Source: Euptelea pleiosperma
Lineage: Eukaryota; Streptophyta; Magnoliopsida; Ranunculales; Eupteleaceae
Reading direction: 5' to 3'
DNA: 64,000 nt
NCBI GenBank assembly: GCA_035048495.1
Contig: CM068547.1
Coordinates: 24,559,913 to 24,623,912, forward strand
Under the pieces are notes generated by a model that saw only the letters and a list, made by a program, of their open reading frames with translations, had not been told where the DNA came from and ran no database searches. Below are positions 1 through 11,360 of this stretch, in pieces; position 1 is the stretch's first letter, and the number at the start of each line of letters is the position of its first letter. Position numbers and translations under genes: made by a program.

Positions 1-9
1 CTGCATCAC

Positions 10-255
10 AACCGTGAGATCATCAGTTTGATTCCAGCTTACTGACTAAAATCAATGGAGGAGCTTGTGGAGCTATAGGAAGGAGCATAGAGGCTAGTTA
101 AGCGAAGATTAGGGGAGTTTCTAGCAATTCAGGTTTAGTTCCTTGCTTAGTGACAAAATTGATAAGAGGAGCAAGGGAAGCTATGGAAAGTAGTGTGGAG
201 GCTAGTCATGACTTCCTCCAACAAGAGGGGGAGAGGTTAGAGGAGTACCTTGCAA
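10..255. repeat. Diverged tandem duplication, about 120 bp per unit
   Basis: Two successive stretches share the same order of short blocks: 'aaaatcaatggaggagc' against 'aaaattgataagaggagc', then 'gctataggaa' against 'gctatggaaa', then 'gaggctagt', and each ends with 'gcaattcaggtttag'. They have diverged by substitutions and small indels. No coding function is visible. The unit could be part of an older repeat that begins left of the window. Confidence 0.5.
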
Positions 256-861
256 TTCAGGTTTAGATGCTTGGTAGGCTAACAAGGAAATAAATCTCAG
301 ATTTAGTGTGAGCATACATGCCAGTGCTGACTTTATTGAGATATGACTTGCCTGAATCATAGCAAGTAATATCTTATTTGATATGACTCAATTGGTTACT
401 TGAATTGTCAAACTTTTATCCGTGCCCACCAATATTGACAAGTTGACCCGATTCAAAACCCTGATTTGTCAGCCTTAATCGGATGAATATAAAGTTCCAA
501 ATGTGGGACTAGGTTTAGGGTGGGTTGGTGATAAAATTATATTTTTGGGGAATTCATATTGGGGCCCCTATTGAATCAAGGTCTTTTGGGTAGTTTTAGA
601 TTAATTATTGATCTAAAGGTGAAAGTTAGACATTGCTTGGGATGCAATGTTCGGAAAACTGGACTGGTCATCAAACCAGAGAAGTGGCCAGGCCGGTCAA
701 CCAGGTTCAACCGTGACATTGTATGATGTCATAAATGAAATCATGTAAAATTGTAAAAAAAGAACTGGTTTGAATGGTTTAACCTCCCCGTGTTGAACAG
801 TTTTCCAGTTAACTGGCCTGTTTGAACAGTATCAATGATTGAGAATGGTTTTAATTATATT

Positions 862-1069
862 TTTGTCTTTTATTTTCTTTTTTCTTTTTTGATGCCGAGG
901 GTATCCGGGCCTCTTAGAGCACCCGACTAATTCCACGGGGTGCAACCCCTTCTACACGCGCCAGGTAAAACCAGGATAAATCCCAGGGGGTGGCCCCAAG
1001 GGAGGATTTGAACTCAGAACCTCCGTTTCCTGAGGTGTGGTCCTGGCCATCTCTGCCCAACCCTCGAGA
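862..1069 (-). mobile_element. tRNA-derived SINE with 13-bp target-site duplication
   Basis: Read on the minus strand, this about 208-bp unit begins near 1069 with a pol III promoter-like head. An A-box-like stretch lies around 1040-1057 and a B-box-like GAGTTCAAATCC around 1007-1018. It ends in an A-rich tail, seen on the plus strand as a T-rich run at 862-890. It is flanked by the identical direct repeat TTTTAATTATATT at 849-861 and 1070-1082. Such a duplication and tail are diagnostic of target-primed retrotransposition. No protein is expected. Confidence 0.8.
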
Positions 1070-1082
1070 TTTTAATTATATT

Positions 1083-2089
1083 CTGGGTCAATGTTCACCC
1101 ATTGTTTGAAAACCGGAATGGTCAGCAAATCAGAGAAGTGTTCGGAACCGCCGGTCAACCCAGGCAAATCATGACATCATAAATAAATGAATCTAAAGTG
1201 AAAAATAAAAAGTGACTTGTCAAATATTTTTGATTGCTCTGAGATTTACATTTTTCCAGTTCAACCGTCTGCTTTGAATTGGTTTAATGGTTGAGACCGG
1301 TTTTTAAATGAAATTCCATGTTGATTTTCACCCGGACTGATTTGGGACTGCTTTGATCGGCTCACCGGTAGAATTGGTTGGTCTGATATGGTTTTCAAAA
1401 CAGTAAGTTCACCCGGACTAGTTTGGTAATGAACATGACCTGAAATAGTACCCTTGGTTGGGTGTCCCGCTCTTTCTAAGGGAGGAGTTGCATGGTTATA
1501 GTGTGCAAGAGATTTCACACTTAGAAGTGATTGTATTAATTTCCTCAAGTATGCAAACTGGCTGATTAGCTTGGTTGAAGAGTAGGAGAGAAATTTGAAA
1601 TAGTTTCATGATATGCTAAAGCTTTCTTTTCATTATATTCATGGAGAAAAGGAATAATAAATTTTTTTAATTCTTTACCTAAGTATAGGGTGCCACTTGA
1701 CCATTATCTGCTACTAGTGAATGTCCTCATGATAATGCATCTTTATCCTAATTAATAAGTTGCCCTCTCACTGATCAGAAAACAAACAAAAGGAAAAAGG
1801 GATCTATGAGGAGTTGAAATCTGCTACTGTAAGGAATGTGCAAGATCCTTCGGCAAACAACTTCAATTCCTCTTTTATGTTCTCACTTTTTCTACTGAAA
1901 CCTACAAGTGCCATCATTTTTTTCTCTCATGAAAAGGTGAAATATATTAGAAAAATCAAGAAGGTGCACTTGAAGGATTTTTTGTGATTGCTATAGGGGA
2001 GACCTCTTGTGGTGAAAGGTGACTCAAATAATGTTATTCTGTCAGGGTTTTCCCTCTTTTAATAAATTTCTTACCTATAATAATAATAA

Positions 2090-2121
<32 letters not shown>

Positions 2122-3450
2122 GTTTGGAAAGCACGATTTCTGTTCTTTCTTGGTCAGGTTGCATTGACAAGGCAGAAGTTGTGGGATCACTGTCTTCCAC
2201 ATAATTCCTCATGAAATAGAAGATCTAATTGTCGAAACTGTTATAGTGCTTCTTGGGTTAATTGTGTCCCGTGAGAAAAAATGTAGTTTTTAATTTATCG
2301 TTTTTGTGTTTTGACTACATGAAAGCTATTTTACAATATATAAAACAACATCTAGCATTAGTATATTTGTTCACGGTTATTGTTTTCATTTTATATTTCA
2401 GACATTGTTTGGGGTTAGTATTCTCCCAACCAGAATTATACCTTTACTTTTAATTCATGCATGTTTTGAAATTGCTTCATTTTTTTCAAGATCATTCTGT
2501 GATTTCACTTTGAATGAAACCATGCAATATTTAAGTCTTCGTTTTTCTGCCTTGAGCCGTATGTCCATTTTTTAGCCAAAAGCTGAGCATCTGGAACTGG
2601 TTTTGTTCTTTTGTGGTTGTATTTGTATATTGGTTCTGGTCTCATCCAATATATACATGAAGCGATGCAATTGCCATTCTCTGCCAAATCGTATTGTCAA
2701 ATTTCAAGTGCTCAAGAATTTGACGTTTCTATTTACCACGGTCATCATTTTCTGTGGTTGCAGGACTTGAAGTGTTTCGTGTTCTCTCTCATCTCGCTCC
2801 ACTTCAAGATCAAACCCATCTAAATTGTGACGATGGTTTTTTGCTGTGGGATGTAAGTTCAAGGAATTATAGATTTGGTTTTGAATGGTACCTACAATCA
2901 TGTGCATCATCGTTTGTCTTATCCTCTGCCATTTGATGTTTCTTTGGTTCTGGGTTTCCTGATGCATGTGTTTGTGATGTGTGACTCAATTATTTTGACA
3001 ATGAAGGCTGGGTAGGGCTTCCCTGTTATACGGCCTTTTAGTGAGTTTGTAGAGAACATTGACTAGTTTACGCAAGTTACTCTTTTGTTCCACTTCTCTC
3101 TCTGTTCTTACGATCAACATGATTTACATGTTTCATGCAATGGGACCCTTCGAATGGTGGGGTCCATTAACTTTTTGGGACTTGGATCCGCATCTTGTGT
3201 GAATTCTTTCGTCAGAATGTGAGAGCGAACTTGTCATCATGGAGTTACAATGTCGTGGAACCTGTCATCAATGCCACTGCAATGGGTACCTTGTGGTCCA
3301 CCTTTAGCTATCCTCTACTGTATGTATGCCTCAAATCTGGGTGTTTGTCGTTCCGACTGGTCATGTACATAACAAACCTAGTATTGTGGTTAATAATGTG
3401 GGTTGTCACAGTCGGCTCTTGACGGAGTAGGCATAAATTAGAGAACGAGG
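1083..3450. other. Intergenic stretch with no recognised gene
   Basis: Short open frames occur but none has a recognisable motif or a coherent exon structure. A (GAT)n microsatellite lies at about 2084-2118. The stretch 2760-2860 has splice-like borders but its translation matches nothing I recognise. It may hold UTR or non-coding RNA sequence, but the sequence alone does not support calling it. Confidence 0.5.
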
Positions 3451-3940
3451 TACATCTATTACTATTATAAAACCAAAACTTGGGGTGGGGCACGACATTC
3501 ACTATTAATTGCCCATCAAATATAGTCACCTATTACTTCATTAAATGCCATTCCCCTAACGTATTCAACCTATCACCTATTAGCTACCTGTCAGTTAGTT
3601 TATTAATTATTTACCATTAATTATTAACTACATCATTCACCATTAAAAAAATCATACACTTGTTAGTTTATTAATTATTAATTGGCTTTCTAAAAAAATT
3701 CATTAAATGTCTTTTTACCATACCCAAATCAATGTATTAAACTACTTAATTACTTCTCATGCCATTATCAATACAACCCCCATCATTATCACTAAATTAC
3801 TTACAATGCCATATTTTTAAAACAACCCCTTTTAACCACTTAATTTCCTCCTATGCAAAAAATGTTCATTTTCATGTCATTAGTGTACAAATTTGCCCCT
3901 TGATAAGTATTTAAATACTTAGCATGTCATTTGTTCCATA

Positions 3941-4110
3941 CTAGTGGGTGCCCCGCCATCGGCACTCCTCGACAAAGAATTTGTCAAAATCAGGTGAGTG
4001 ACGGAGATCCACCATCCATTTGGGGGAGGATTAGATCTCGGCCCTTCTTTGTTGATGCTTATAAGAGGAGGTATAAGTAGGGAGACAACCAATGCGTTTT
4101 GTTATATAGA
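3941..4110 (-). mobile_element. Helitron-like non-autonomous module, first locus
   Basis: On the minus strand the unit starts TCTATATAAC and ends in a small GTGCCGATGGC-type hairpin followed by a CTAG terminus. TC at the start and hairpin plus CTRR at the end are Helitron features. A close copy of about 168 bp lies at 20013-20180 with the same ends and the same flanking 'cata' before CTAG. The expected T on the other flank is not seen, so the Helitron call is tentative. No Rep/helicase sequence is present. Confidence 0.45.
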
Positions 4111-4993
4111 ATAGTAAATGGCCCATGCCTACGGCACTCTCTGTCAAAAGTGTTTGCAAAAATTGGGTGCCTTCGGCATTGAAATGGTATAACGGACTGG
4201 GGCGTTACCGTTGTTTCCATTATAACAGCTGTTATAACGGATAGTAACGCACAGAGGGAGAAATGAGAAAATAACAGAAATAACAAAAAATAACGGTGTT
4301 GAATTTTAAATTTTGAATAAATTGAGGTCAAATGAGGCGAATTGAGTGGCTGAAATCTAACCGTCCACATTAGATCGATGGATTTGATCTCAACCACTCT
4401 TTATCTAACCTCCACATTAGATGGATGGATAAGATAAGAGAATACTACTGAGTTGTCTTGATATATGCGTGAGTGGCCCGTGACCGCAGCACTTTCCGAC
4501 AAAGTGTGTGTCAAAATCGGATGGGAGTTTTGTCAGCCATCAATATGAAGCATAGTGGATCTCAGCCACTCATTATTGAAGCCATATAAGATAAGAGGGG
4601 TATAAGAAAACCATTAAATTTCTGTTAAATTCTAATTTTTTTTTTAAATTTTAAAATTTGAATTTCAGCACCACTTTTGTCCATTAAAATCCATTTTTTC
4701 CATTTTTGCCCCAGGCCGTTTCAATCCGTTTTAACGGTAACACCCCTCTCGAGGCATAAAAAGTGGGGCTCCTGAGCCTGACCCTTGGGCTATATGTAAA
4801 TCCAACCCATTTCATTCCTTATATGTAGGTAAATAGTAGGTAACTCGTGCCCACGACACTCATCGACAAAGGGTTTGTAAAAATTGGGTGTGAGTGGCTG
4901 AGATCCATCGTCCATTTGGTGTGATAAGATCTCGGCCATCCTTTATGAAGCCGGATATGAGGGGGAGACAACCGTCCTGTTTTGTTATATAGA
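4111..4993 (-). repeat. Chain of degenerate Helitron-like modules
   Basis: Immediately after the first module the sequence restarts with a related terminus (aaatggcccatgcc, about 4115-4130). Further related starts occur near 4470 and 4845, and the chain closes with another 'ttttgttatataga' at about 4979-4993. The piece 4111-4300 also contains palindromic 'taacgg/ccgtta' blocks. The first part of this chain is repeated in the same order at 20181-20561. Confidence 0.45.
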
Positions 4994-5052
4994 TCTTCAA
5001 AAGTGAACAATTTAATTATTTTTCTTGTCATTTCTTCCAAATTTTCAAAACA

Positions 5053-5671
5053 ATGCCCTACTTGGTTCGCTACACTTGGGTGCATTTTACACTATAGTGC
5101 AAATGTAGCGACTTGCGTTGTAATCACTTCCAATGCAAGTCACTTACAGCAAGTCACTTACAACTGTTTGGTTCACGCCCTGTAAATAGATGCAAACGAA
5201 GTTTAGCTGATTGGTTGGTAGTGCATTGCAAAAGAATGCAATGGATTATTTTATTTCTTGATTTTATAAAAAAAAATGCACAGTAAAATTATTATTGTTA
5301 TAATGTTGTTTTCATTATTATTATTATATTTTTTGGAGGGGAAAGCTTTGGGTAAGGCGCCCCGGCTAACTATTTTAAAAAAAATAGAAAACTAAAAAAA
5401 ATAATAATAATAAAAGATAATAAAAAAAAATAATCAGTTATTATTATTATTAATATTTTTTGAAAGTAAAAATGTTGAGCTAATACAATGCACCCACTTG
5501 CATCAGTTTTTGGCTGCACTTGCTTGCATCTCTTTTGTTAAGTAGTTTGCAAGGGCTTGGAACTCACTTGCATGGCAGTTCATTTGCACACCTTCCAACC
5601 AATCCCTTGCAATCCCAAAATTGTGGCAAGTGAATGCATTGTACTCAATTTGCTGTGAACAAGGAGGGCCT
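5053..5671. mobile_element. Possible MITE with imperfect terminal inverted repeats
   Basis: The left end (gccctacttggttcgc) and the reverse complement of the right end (gccctccttgttcac) match imperfectly. Just inside both ends are blocks rich in 'gcaagtca' and 'tgcaaatg' in opposite orientation. No clean target duplication was found. The shape resembles a Harbinger/Tourist-type MITE with AT-rich centre. Confidence 0.35.
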
Positions 5672-6861
5672 TAATAACTACTCATCTGCTCTACATGGAC
5701 AACTTTAGAATTCTGATTCTCTAACTTTGCCTTATGTGTCACAATTTACAGATTTACCCTTCCAAACTAATCTTCCAGAAGTACCATTTGGTTGACTTAT
5801 TTTGCCGCTTCTTTCAAATACACCCCTACAATCACTCACATGCCACCCACTAGTTTCCTTAATGGGACTACTATACCAACCAATAGATCTAGAATGGCAC
5901 GTGCCGCCCACTAGTTTCCCTAATTGGACTCTACCAAACCAACCAACCCGAGCTCGGGCCTGACGTGTTCAACCCAAGCCCAACCTATTGGGCTTGGTCG
6001 GATTCAGTCTGGCTAGGTTCCATGTTTAAGGTTTTCTGCAACTAACAGGGAGAGAGTACTTATAAAAATAGAAAGATATCTTGAATCATGGAATAAGAAA
6101 TCATATTTTTCTTAAGGAGGAGAGAGTTCATCAACGTGGTCTCCATTGGGGTTTCTGAACATTGTTTCTACTTTAAGATTGGAGAGAAACCATCAAACAC
6201 AACACTAAATCTAAAGTGAGATCGTGCCATTCAAACTATGATTCAAGAGAACCACGGGGTTTTTCGTTTTTCTTGATTTCTTCTCTGAGCTTTTAAAATT
6301 TGAGAATGGACTCGCAAGACTCATATTCTTCAGCATCTAAAAGCAGAGATCGTTCTTCCCGGTTGGCATGTAGAAAGAACAGTCAATACCTACCTCATAG
6401 ACGGTCGGCGGCAATGAATGTCGATAGTTGATTGGCACCTATAAAGGATAATGGTAGCATTCCTAAAACAAATCCAGTAAAAAAGGAGATTGGAGAGGAG
6501 AAACGGAGAAGAGGATCAAATGGTAGAAAACCGAAATAAATCCTATCTAAATTATATGAAGGTCGGGCTCGGGTCCTAGCCCGACCCGAAGTCAGATTAG
6601 ACCTGTCGGGTTCGGGTTGGGCCCGCCCAAATTGCAGCCCTAGAAGATGAAGAACTTCAGACCATACAAAGAGCAATGACTCTGTGACTGGTATGGTCCC
6701 CAGGGTCCACACTGCTGGATGGTCCTCAGATTTGCTCCGCATGAATTTTGATACCTGGGCCTTGATGATTTTTTTCGTCTCTGATCCACAAGATAGTATC
6801 CAAGTCCAATAAATTTGCTCTCACAGTAGTGATCAAAACTCAATCTCTTAGGATGAGAGGA
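5672..6861. other. Intergenic stretch with GC-rich 'cccgacccg' repeats
   Basis: No gene is recognised. Blocks of 'aacccgagctcggg' (about 5939-5955) and 'gggttcgggttgggcccgcccaaattgcagccc' type sequence (6600-6645) recur in similar form at 9575-9680, upstream of the L19 gene. They look like ends of a hAT-like MITE family, but I could not define both ends of one element. Confidence 0.35.
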
Positions 6862-7165
6862 TGCCGCATGGCAACTCTTTCTGGCCCACTGACCCCTGAA
6901 TGTTTGGCCCACACCTTGGTGGACTTGCAAACCAAAAATCAATCTGATTAGTGAGTTACAACCTTTGGATCTTTGCACCCAAATAACGCTCAATAATGCT
7001 CAAATTCCTACTGTTAAAATCAACCCATGAAAATAACTTCAATCGATTCGCATTTTCGGTTTACAGGTCCTCCTAGGGACTGGCCAAACATCCGTACGGT
7101 CAGTGTCCACTAAGAGTGTGCCACGTGACTTGTATTGTGCGTTGTGACAGAAGTTTTACTTAAAG
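6862..7165. repeat. Foldback MITE, G-box family, copy 1
   Basis: Two inverted arms face each other. The left arm carries 'cccactgacc...gaatgtttggccca', then a block near 'ccaaaaatcaatctgatt'. The right arm carries the complement 'ggccaaacatccgtacggtcagtg' followed by 'gtgccacgtgac'. The centre holds the 'caaataacgctc...aatcaaccca' segment found in other copies. No coding capacity. Confidence 0.7.
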
Positions 7166-7224
7166 GGTAACATCCAACGCGGTCAGTTAGCCCATAATCA
7201 TGCCTTAAGAAGTACTAATAAGAC

Positions 7225-7560
7225 TTGCCTGACCACCCACAATATAAGCCACGTGGAAATTTATTAGAGGACACTGACCGTATAGATGTTTGACCAATCC
7301 GTAAGTGGACCTGCAAACCAAAAATCAGCCTGATTAGGGTTTTCAAAACTTTGGATCTTTGTACGGAAATAATGGTAAATAATGCTCAAATTCCAACGGT
7401 AAAAATCAACCAACGAAAATGACTTCAACTAACGCTTAGAAATCACTGATCAGGTTGATTTTGGGTTTGTAGGTCACCTAGGGATTCGCCAAACATCTAT
7501 ACGGTCAGTGTCCTCTAATAAATTGCGCCGTGTCTTATATTGTGGGTGGTCAGGTAGGTA
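7225..7560. repeat. Foldback MITE, G-box family, copy 2
   Basis: The left arm runs from 'gaccacccacaatataagccacgtgg' through 'gaccgtatagatgtttgacc'. The right arm is its approximate complement, ending 'cttatattgtgggtggtc' at about 7535-7553. The long arms would form a hairpin of more than 130 bp per side. It lies directly after copy 1, as if the family inserts beside its own copies. Confidence 0.75.
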
Positions 7561-7654
7561 ATTGTACATGGTGGTCAGGCAAGTCTTACTCGATTTTTTT
7601 GGTGCACTCAGGGCTGGGCTAAACATCCATGCCGTCAATGAAGTAGAACTTTGC

Positions 7655-7972
7655 TGACAGACCACAGTATGATCCACGTGGCCTCTTAGAGACTACGTGG
7701 CACACTCTTAGAGACCACTGACTGGTATAGATTTTTGGCCCATCTATAGGTGGACTTATATACCAAAAATCAGCCTGGTCTTTGTACCCCAAATAATGCT
7801 CAAATGACAAGGTCAAAAAATTAACCCATGAAAACAACTCCAACAGAACAATTAAATATCACTATTCAGGCTGATTTTTATAATGTAGGTCCACCTAGGG
7901 ATGGGCAAACATTTATACGGTCAGTAATCTTTAAGAATGTGCCACATGGCTCATATTTTGGTCAGTCAAAGT
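7655..7972. repeat. Foldback MITE, G-box family, copy 3
   Basis: The left arm carries 'tgatccacgtggcc' and 'tacgtggcacactcttagagacc', then a diverged gaccgtatgg-type block. The right arm carries 'catttatacggtcagt' and 'gtgccacatggctcat'. The right G-box-like core has decayed to CACATG. Confidence 0.7.
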
Positions 7973-7985
7973 TCTACTCTGGTCA

Positions 7986-8837
7986 AAATTCTAAATCAAA
8001 TTTGGGGAATTTTGGATACCCCGTCATTTGTTCTTATCACCCCCCTTTCTCTTAGTTCCCCTCACCAATTTATGAAAATCTCTAATTGCCCCATGGGCCC
8101 ATCAAAATCTCTTATCACCCCTCCCTCTAAGTGAAACACGAAAGTAAATGTAGGGGTTTTATCCTTTCTCACTTGGTGAAGTGAAAACCTAACTTCCTTC
8201 GTAGTCGAAGACAAGCGTATCTGCGTGCACACCTCCTGCACCCCTGTTATAGCCATTAACGTTACGTAAGCCTCCTGCATCTCGGTGGAGAAAAGCTTCG
8301 ACAAGTCGGAGAGTGGAGGCACCTCTCGTTCCGCAAGTACTCATCATTGTTCGGACCGATAAATCCAAACAATGCTTTACTGTTCAGACCGTTAAGTCCG
8401 AACAGTGAATGATTGTCCATAATCAATTCAAAGACCATGACCGAGATTGCACGAGAAAAAAAAAACCCAATGTATCGTTCCGGTGCGATTACAAATTCTT
8501 CTTAAAATGGTTTCGGAAATGCAATTAGAATGATTTTGTCGATTAAAAAATATTGAATTTAAATACATACATCTATTGATTCCTCCATTGATTGCTTTAC
8601 TCAAAAGCTCCCAAATGAGAGTTGTAGAAGATGTAAAATACAACCTTAGAATCGTCTAGGTATTCTCCATTCGCTTTTTCAATAGCCTCCCTTGCTTTGA
8701 AATAGTATCCCTTGCTCTCTCCTATGCTCTAACGGTTTGAATTTTAGAGGGGATGAGTAGAAATAGAAACGGGTTAATTAGAAATGGGGTAAAGTTGGTA
8801 TTTTATATATCTTGTGGGAAGAATATAAAAGAAAGAA
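7986..8837. other. Intergenic stretch with no recognised gene
   Basis: Unique-looking sequence between repeat clusters. It includes inverted 'gttcggaccg/cggtctgaac'-like blocks around 8348-8405. No exon structure or known protein motif is seen. Confidence 0.4.
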
Positions 8838-8844
8838 AAATTTT

Positions 8845-9472
8845 AGTCGCACCCCACAAAATGTGAGGGCACCCGTAACCCTTGATTTTTTAAACTTTTT
8901 TTAATTCTGGTAATGCCCTATTATGCTAAGGCATTTGTTAGAATGTTTTTTTACACACCCCCCTCTCTCTCTCTCTAGCTATGAGTAAAACTTCTATCAA
9001 GTGAGCCAGTCACAACCCACAATAGGAGCCACATTGCACACTCTTCTTGGATGTTGACCGTATGGATGTTTGGCTAGTCCCTGGTGGACCTGCAAACCAA
9101 TAATCAGCCTGATCAGTGAATTCTAAGCGTTGGATTGAAGTAATTTTCATGGGTTGATTTTAACCGTAGGAATTTGAGCGTTATTTGGGTGCAAAGATCC
9201 AAAGGCTGTAAATCACTAATCAGGCTGATTTTTGGTTTGTAGGTCCACCGAGGAACTGGCCAAACATCCATACGGTTAGTGCCCTTCAATAGTGTGCCAC
9301 GTGGCTTGAATTGTGGGTTCCTGTTGTGATTTAAGTTTTACTCGTTTGCTAGAGTGCCTGTATGGTGCATTCAAAAGGTCGGGTGCCCTCACAAATTTTG
9401 AAATAAAAGATGAGGTGCATTCAATAGGTTGGGTGCCCTCACATTTTATGGGGTGCCACTAATTTTTCCCTA
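8845..9472. mobile_element. Element with inverted ends, carrying a foldback MITE
   Basis: The left end 'gcaccccacaaaatgtgagggcaccc' type sequence (8864-8890) and the right end (9437-9465) are near-perfect inverted repeats, with further matching 'aaaatttta/taattttt' outside. A copy of the foldback G-box family occupies most of the inside. The outer element appears to be a MITE into which the second inserted. No clear target duplication was found. Confidence 0.5.
9000..9335. repeat. Foldback MITE, G-box family, copy 4
   Basis: The left arm has 'cacaacccacaataggagcc', 'gaccgtatggatgtttggc' and 'accaataatcagcctgatcagtgaattc'. The right arm has the complement 'ggccaaacatccatacggttagtg' and 'gtgccacgtggcttgaattgtgggt'. 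It lies about 415 bp upstream of the L19 start codon, so it may sit in the distal promoter of that gene. Confidence 0.75.
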
Positions 9473-9749
9473 GGGAAAACACATGGGATATCGAAGTCAT
9501 TTTAATTATAGTTTAAGTCGGGATAAAAAAAGAAATTGACGGGGTATTCAAAATTCACCATCAAATTTTGATGGGGTTGTCAAAATCCAGGCCCGAGCCC
9601 AACTTGAGTACTGAAGGGGCCAACCCGACCCTAACCCTAACCCAAAGTCGGGTTGAGCCCGCCCAAGTTGCAGCCGTACCCGTTTTCCTCTTCTCAACAG
9701 ATAAGGCTCTCTTCTCGTTCTCCTGCACACACACTCCTCGTTTTTAGCC

Positions 9750-11305
9750 ATGGGTTCCAAAGTATTCCCACAGGCACTCGTTTCGATCCCAAGAACTGCT
9801 TCTTCCTGTTCTTCAAAGAAATTAGGGTTCTCTACTGCTTTCCCCTCTCGCCTCTCTTCCTTCCACTCCAACACTGCTTGTAGTGTTTCATCGAACAGAT
9901 TTGCCTCAACAATTTTTCCCCTCGTCTCTCAATGGAACAAACGATCCCTCGTTGTGAGAGCAGAATCAAATTCAGGAGAAGAAGCAGCACCTGAGAATGC
10001 CGAAGTTCCGGAGGCCGAACCGGAACCAGAATCAGTAGCCGTAGCCGTAGCCGTAGCTGAAGAGAAACCTCCTACTCCGAGGAAACCTCGAATCAAGCTC
10101 GGAGATATAATGGGGGTATTTCTTGATGTTTATTTTTTTGTTCATCGTTTTTTTTTTTTTTATAATACATGGAGTTCTTATACAGTTTTCTGTTATTGGA
10201 ATGGTAGATTTTGAATAAGAGAGCAATCGAGGCGTCAGAGAAGGAAAGGCCTGTCCCGGACATCAGGACTGGAGATATCGTACAGATTAAATTGGTAATT
10301 AGGGTTCTTACACTATATATTTCCTGTTTGTAAATTTGTTTTTTCGATGTTTACGATATTGTTTATGTGACTGGCTTGCAGGAAGTCCCAGAAAACAGGC
10401 GAAGGGCTTCTATCTATAAAGGTATAGTTATTTCGAAGCAAAATGCAGGAATCCACACGACAATTCGAATTCGGAGGATAATTGCTGGTATCGGGGTCGA
10501 GATCGTTTTCCCTGTGTAAGTATCTCTTCAACTTGCTATTAATTTGAATTGTTCAGGGTCCTTTTTTTTTTTTTGTGGATTTAGAATGGGAACAATAAAT
10601 AGTAATGCACAATTTTAGAATGTAAGTAAATTTAATCATGCACATGGATATAACATTTTAAATGTAAAAATTGTACAATATTTATCATCATCACCATCAT
10701 CAACAATAACATCAGAGCTTTTGCCACATGAACCATGTTCCACAACTCCAATCTATCTAGGGCAATATCATTATTGTCAAAATGCCTAGGTGAGCCTAGT
10801 CTTTGGCTGGTCATATAGGCAATCTCCTAGCGATCACGTATGGATGGGCGGCCCCTTTTAATTTCCACATGGGGAAGTGATGTGGCAAATCCAGACCATC
10901 CATCGAAATGAGGACCTTCTGAATTTCATACATGGATATTTCCCTTGTCCGCATTACATACATACCCTACCATGTTTCCACCATTGCTTTTTTCATTCAC
11001 ACACTGGATCTCACCAAAGGAAAGTAGCCCATTTAGTAAAACTTGTCACATGGGAAGAAGCTGAGGTGGCAAAACACATGGGGATCTTTGGGTTACCATC
11101 TTAGCTTTCACGTGTGAGAATGCTTCCAATTCAGCTGGGGGCCTAAGCAGGCTACTGCATATGCTTGAAAAAGCACCTAGTCACCACATGCCTTGAACAA
11201 CACTAGGCTATATCTTTCCTTAAGGCATGCATCTTCAAATATTCTCTCACTACCACATCTGTGTCTTTTTTGACTTCTCCTCATCTGTCTATAACTAGCG
11301 GGCCC

Positions 11306-11360
<55 letters not shown>

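Noticed and set aside
3452..3946. Possible plus-strand Helitron from 'tctattactattataaaacc' to CTAG
   Set aside because: The hairpin expected 10-12 bases before CTAG is absent; the nearby 18-bp palindrome at about 3903-3921 is too far away.
9620..9643. Telomere-like 'accctaaccctaaccc'
   Set aside because: It is short and has a six-base rather than the plant seven-base unit. It lies in a GC-rich MITE-like block, so it is not an interstitial telomere.
11314..11355. (TA)n tract as possible origin or promoter
   Set aside because: It is a plain dinucleotide microsatellite within an intron.
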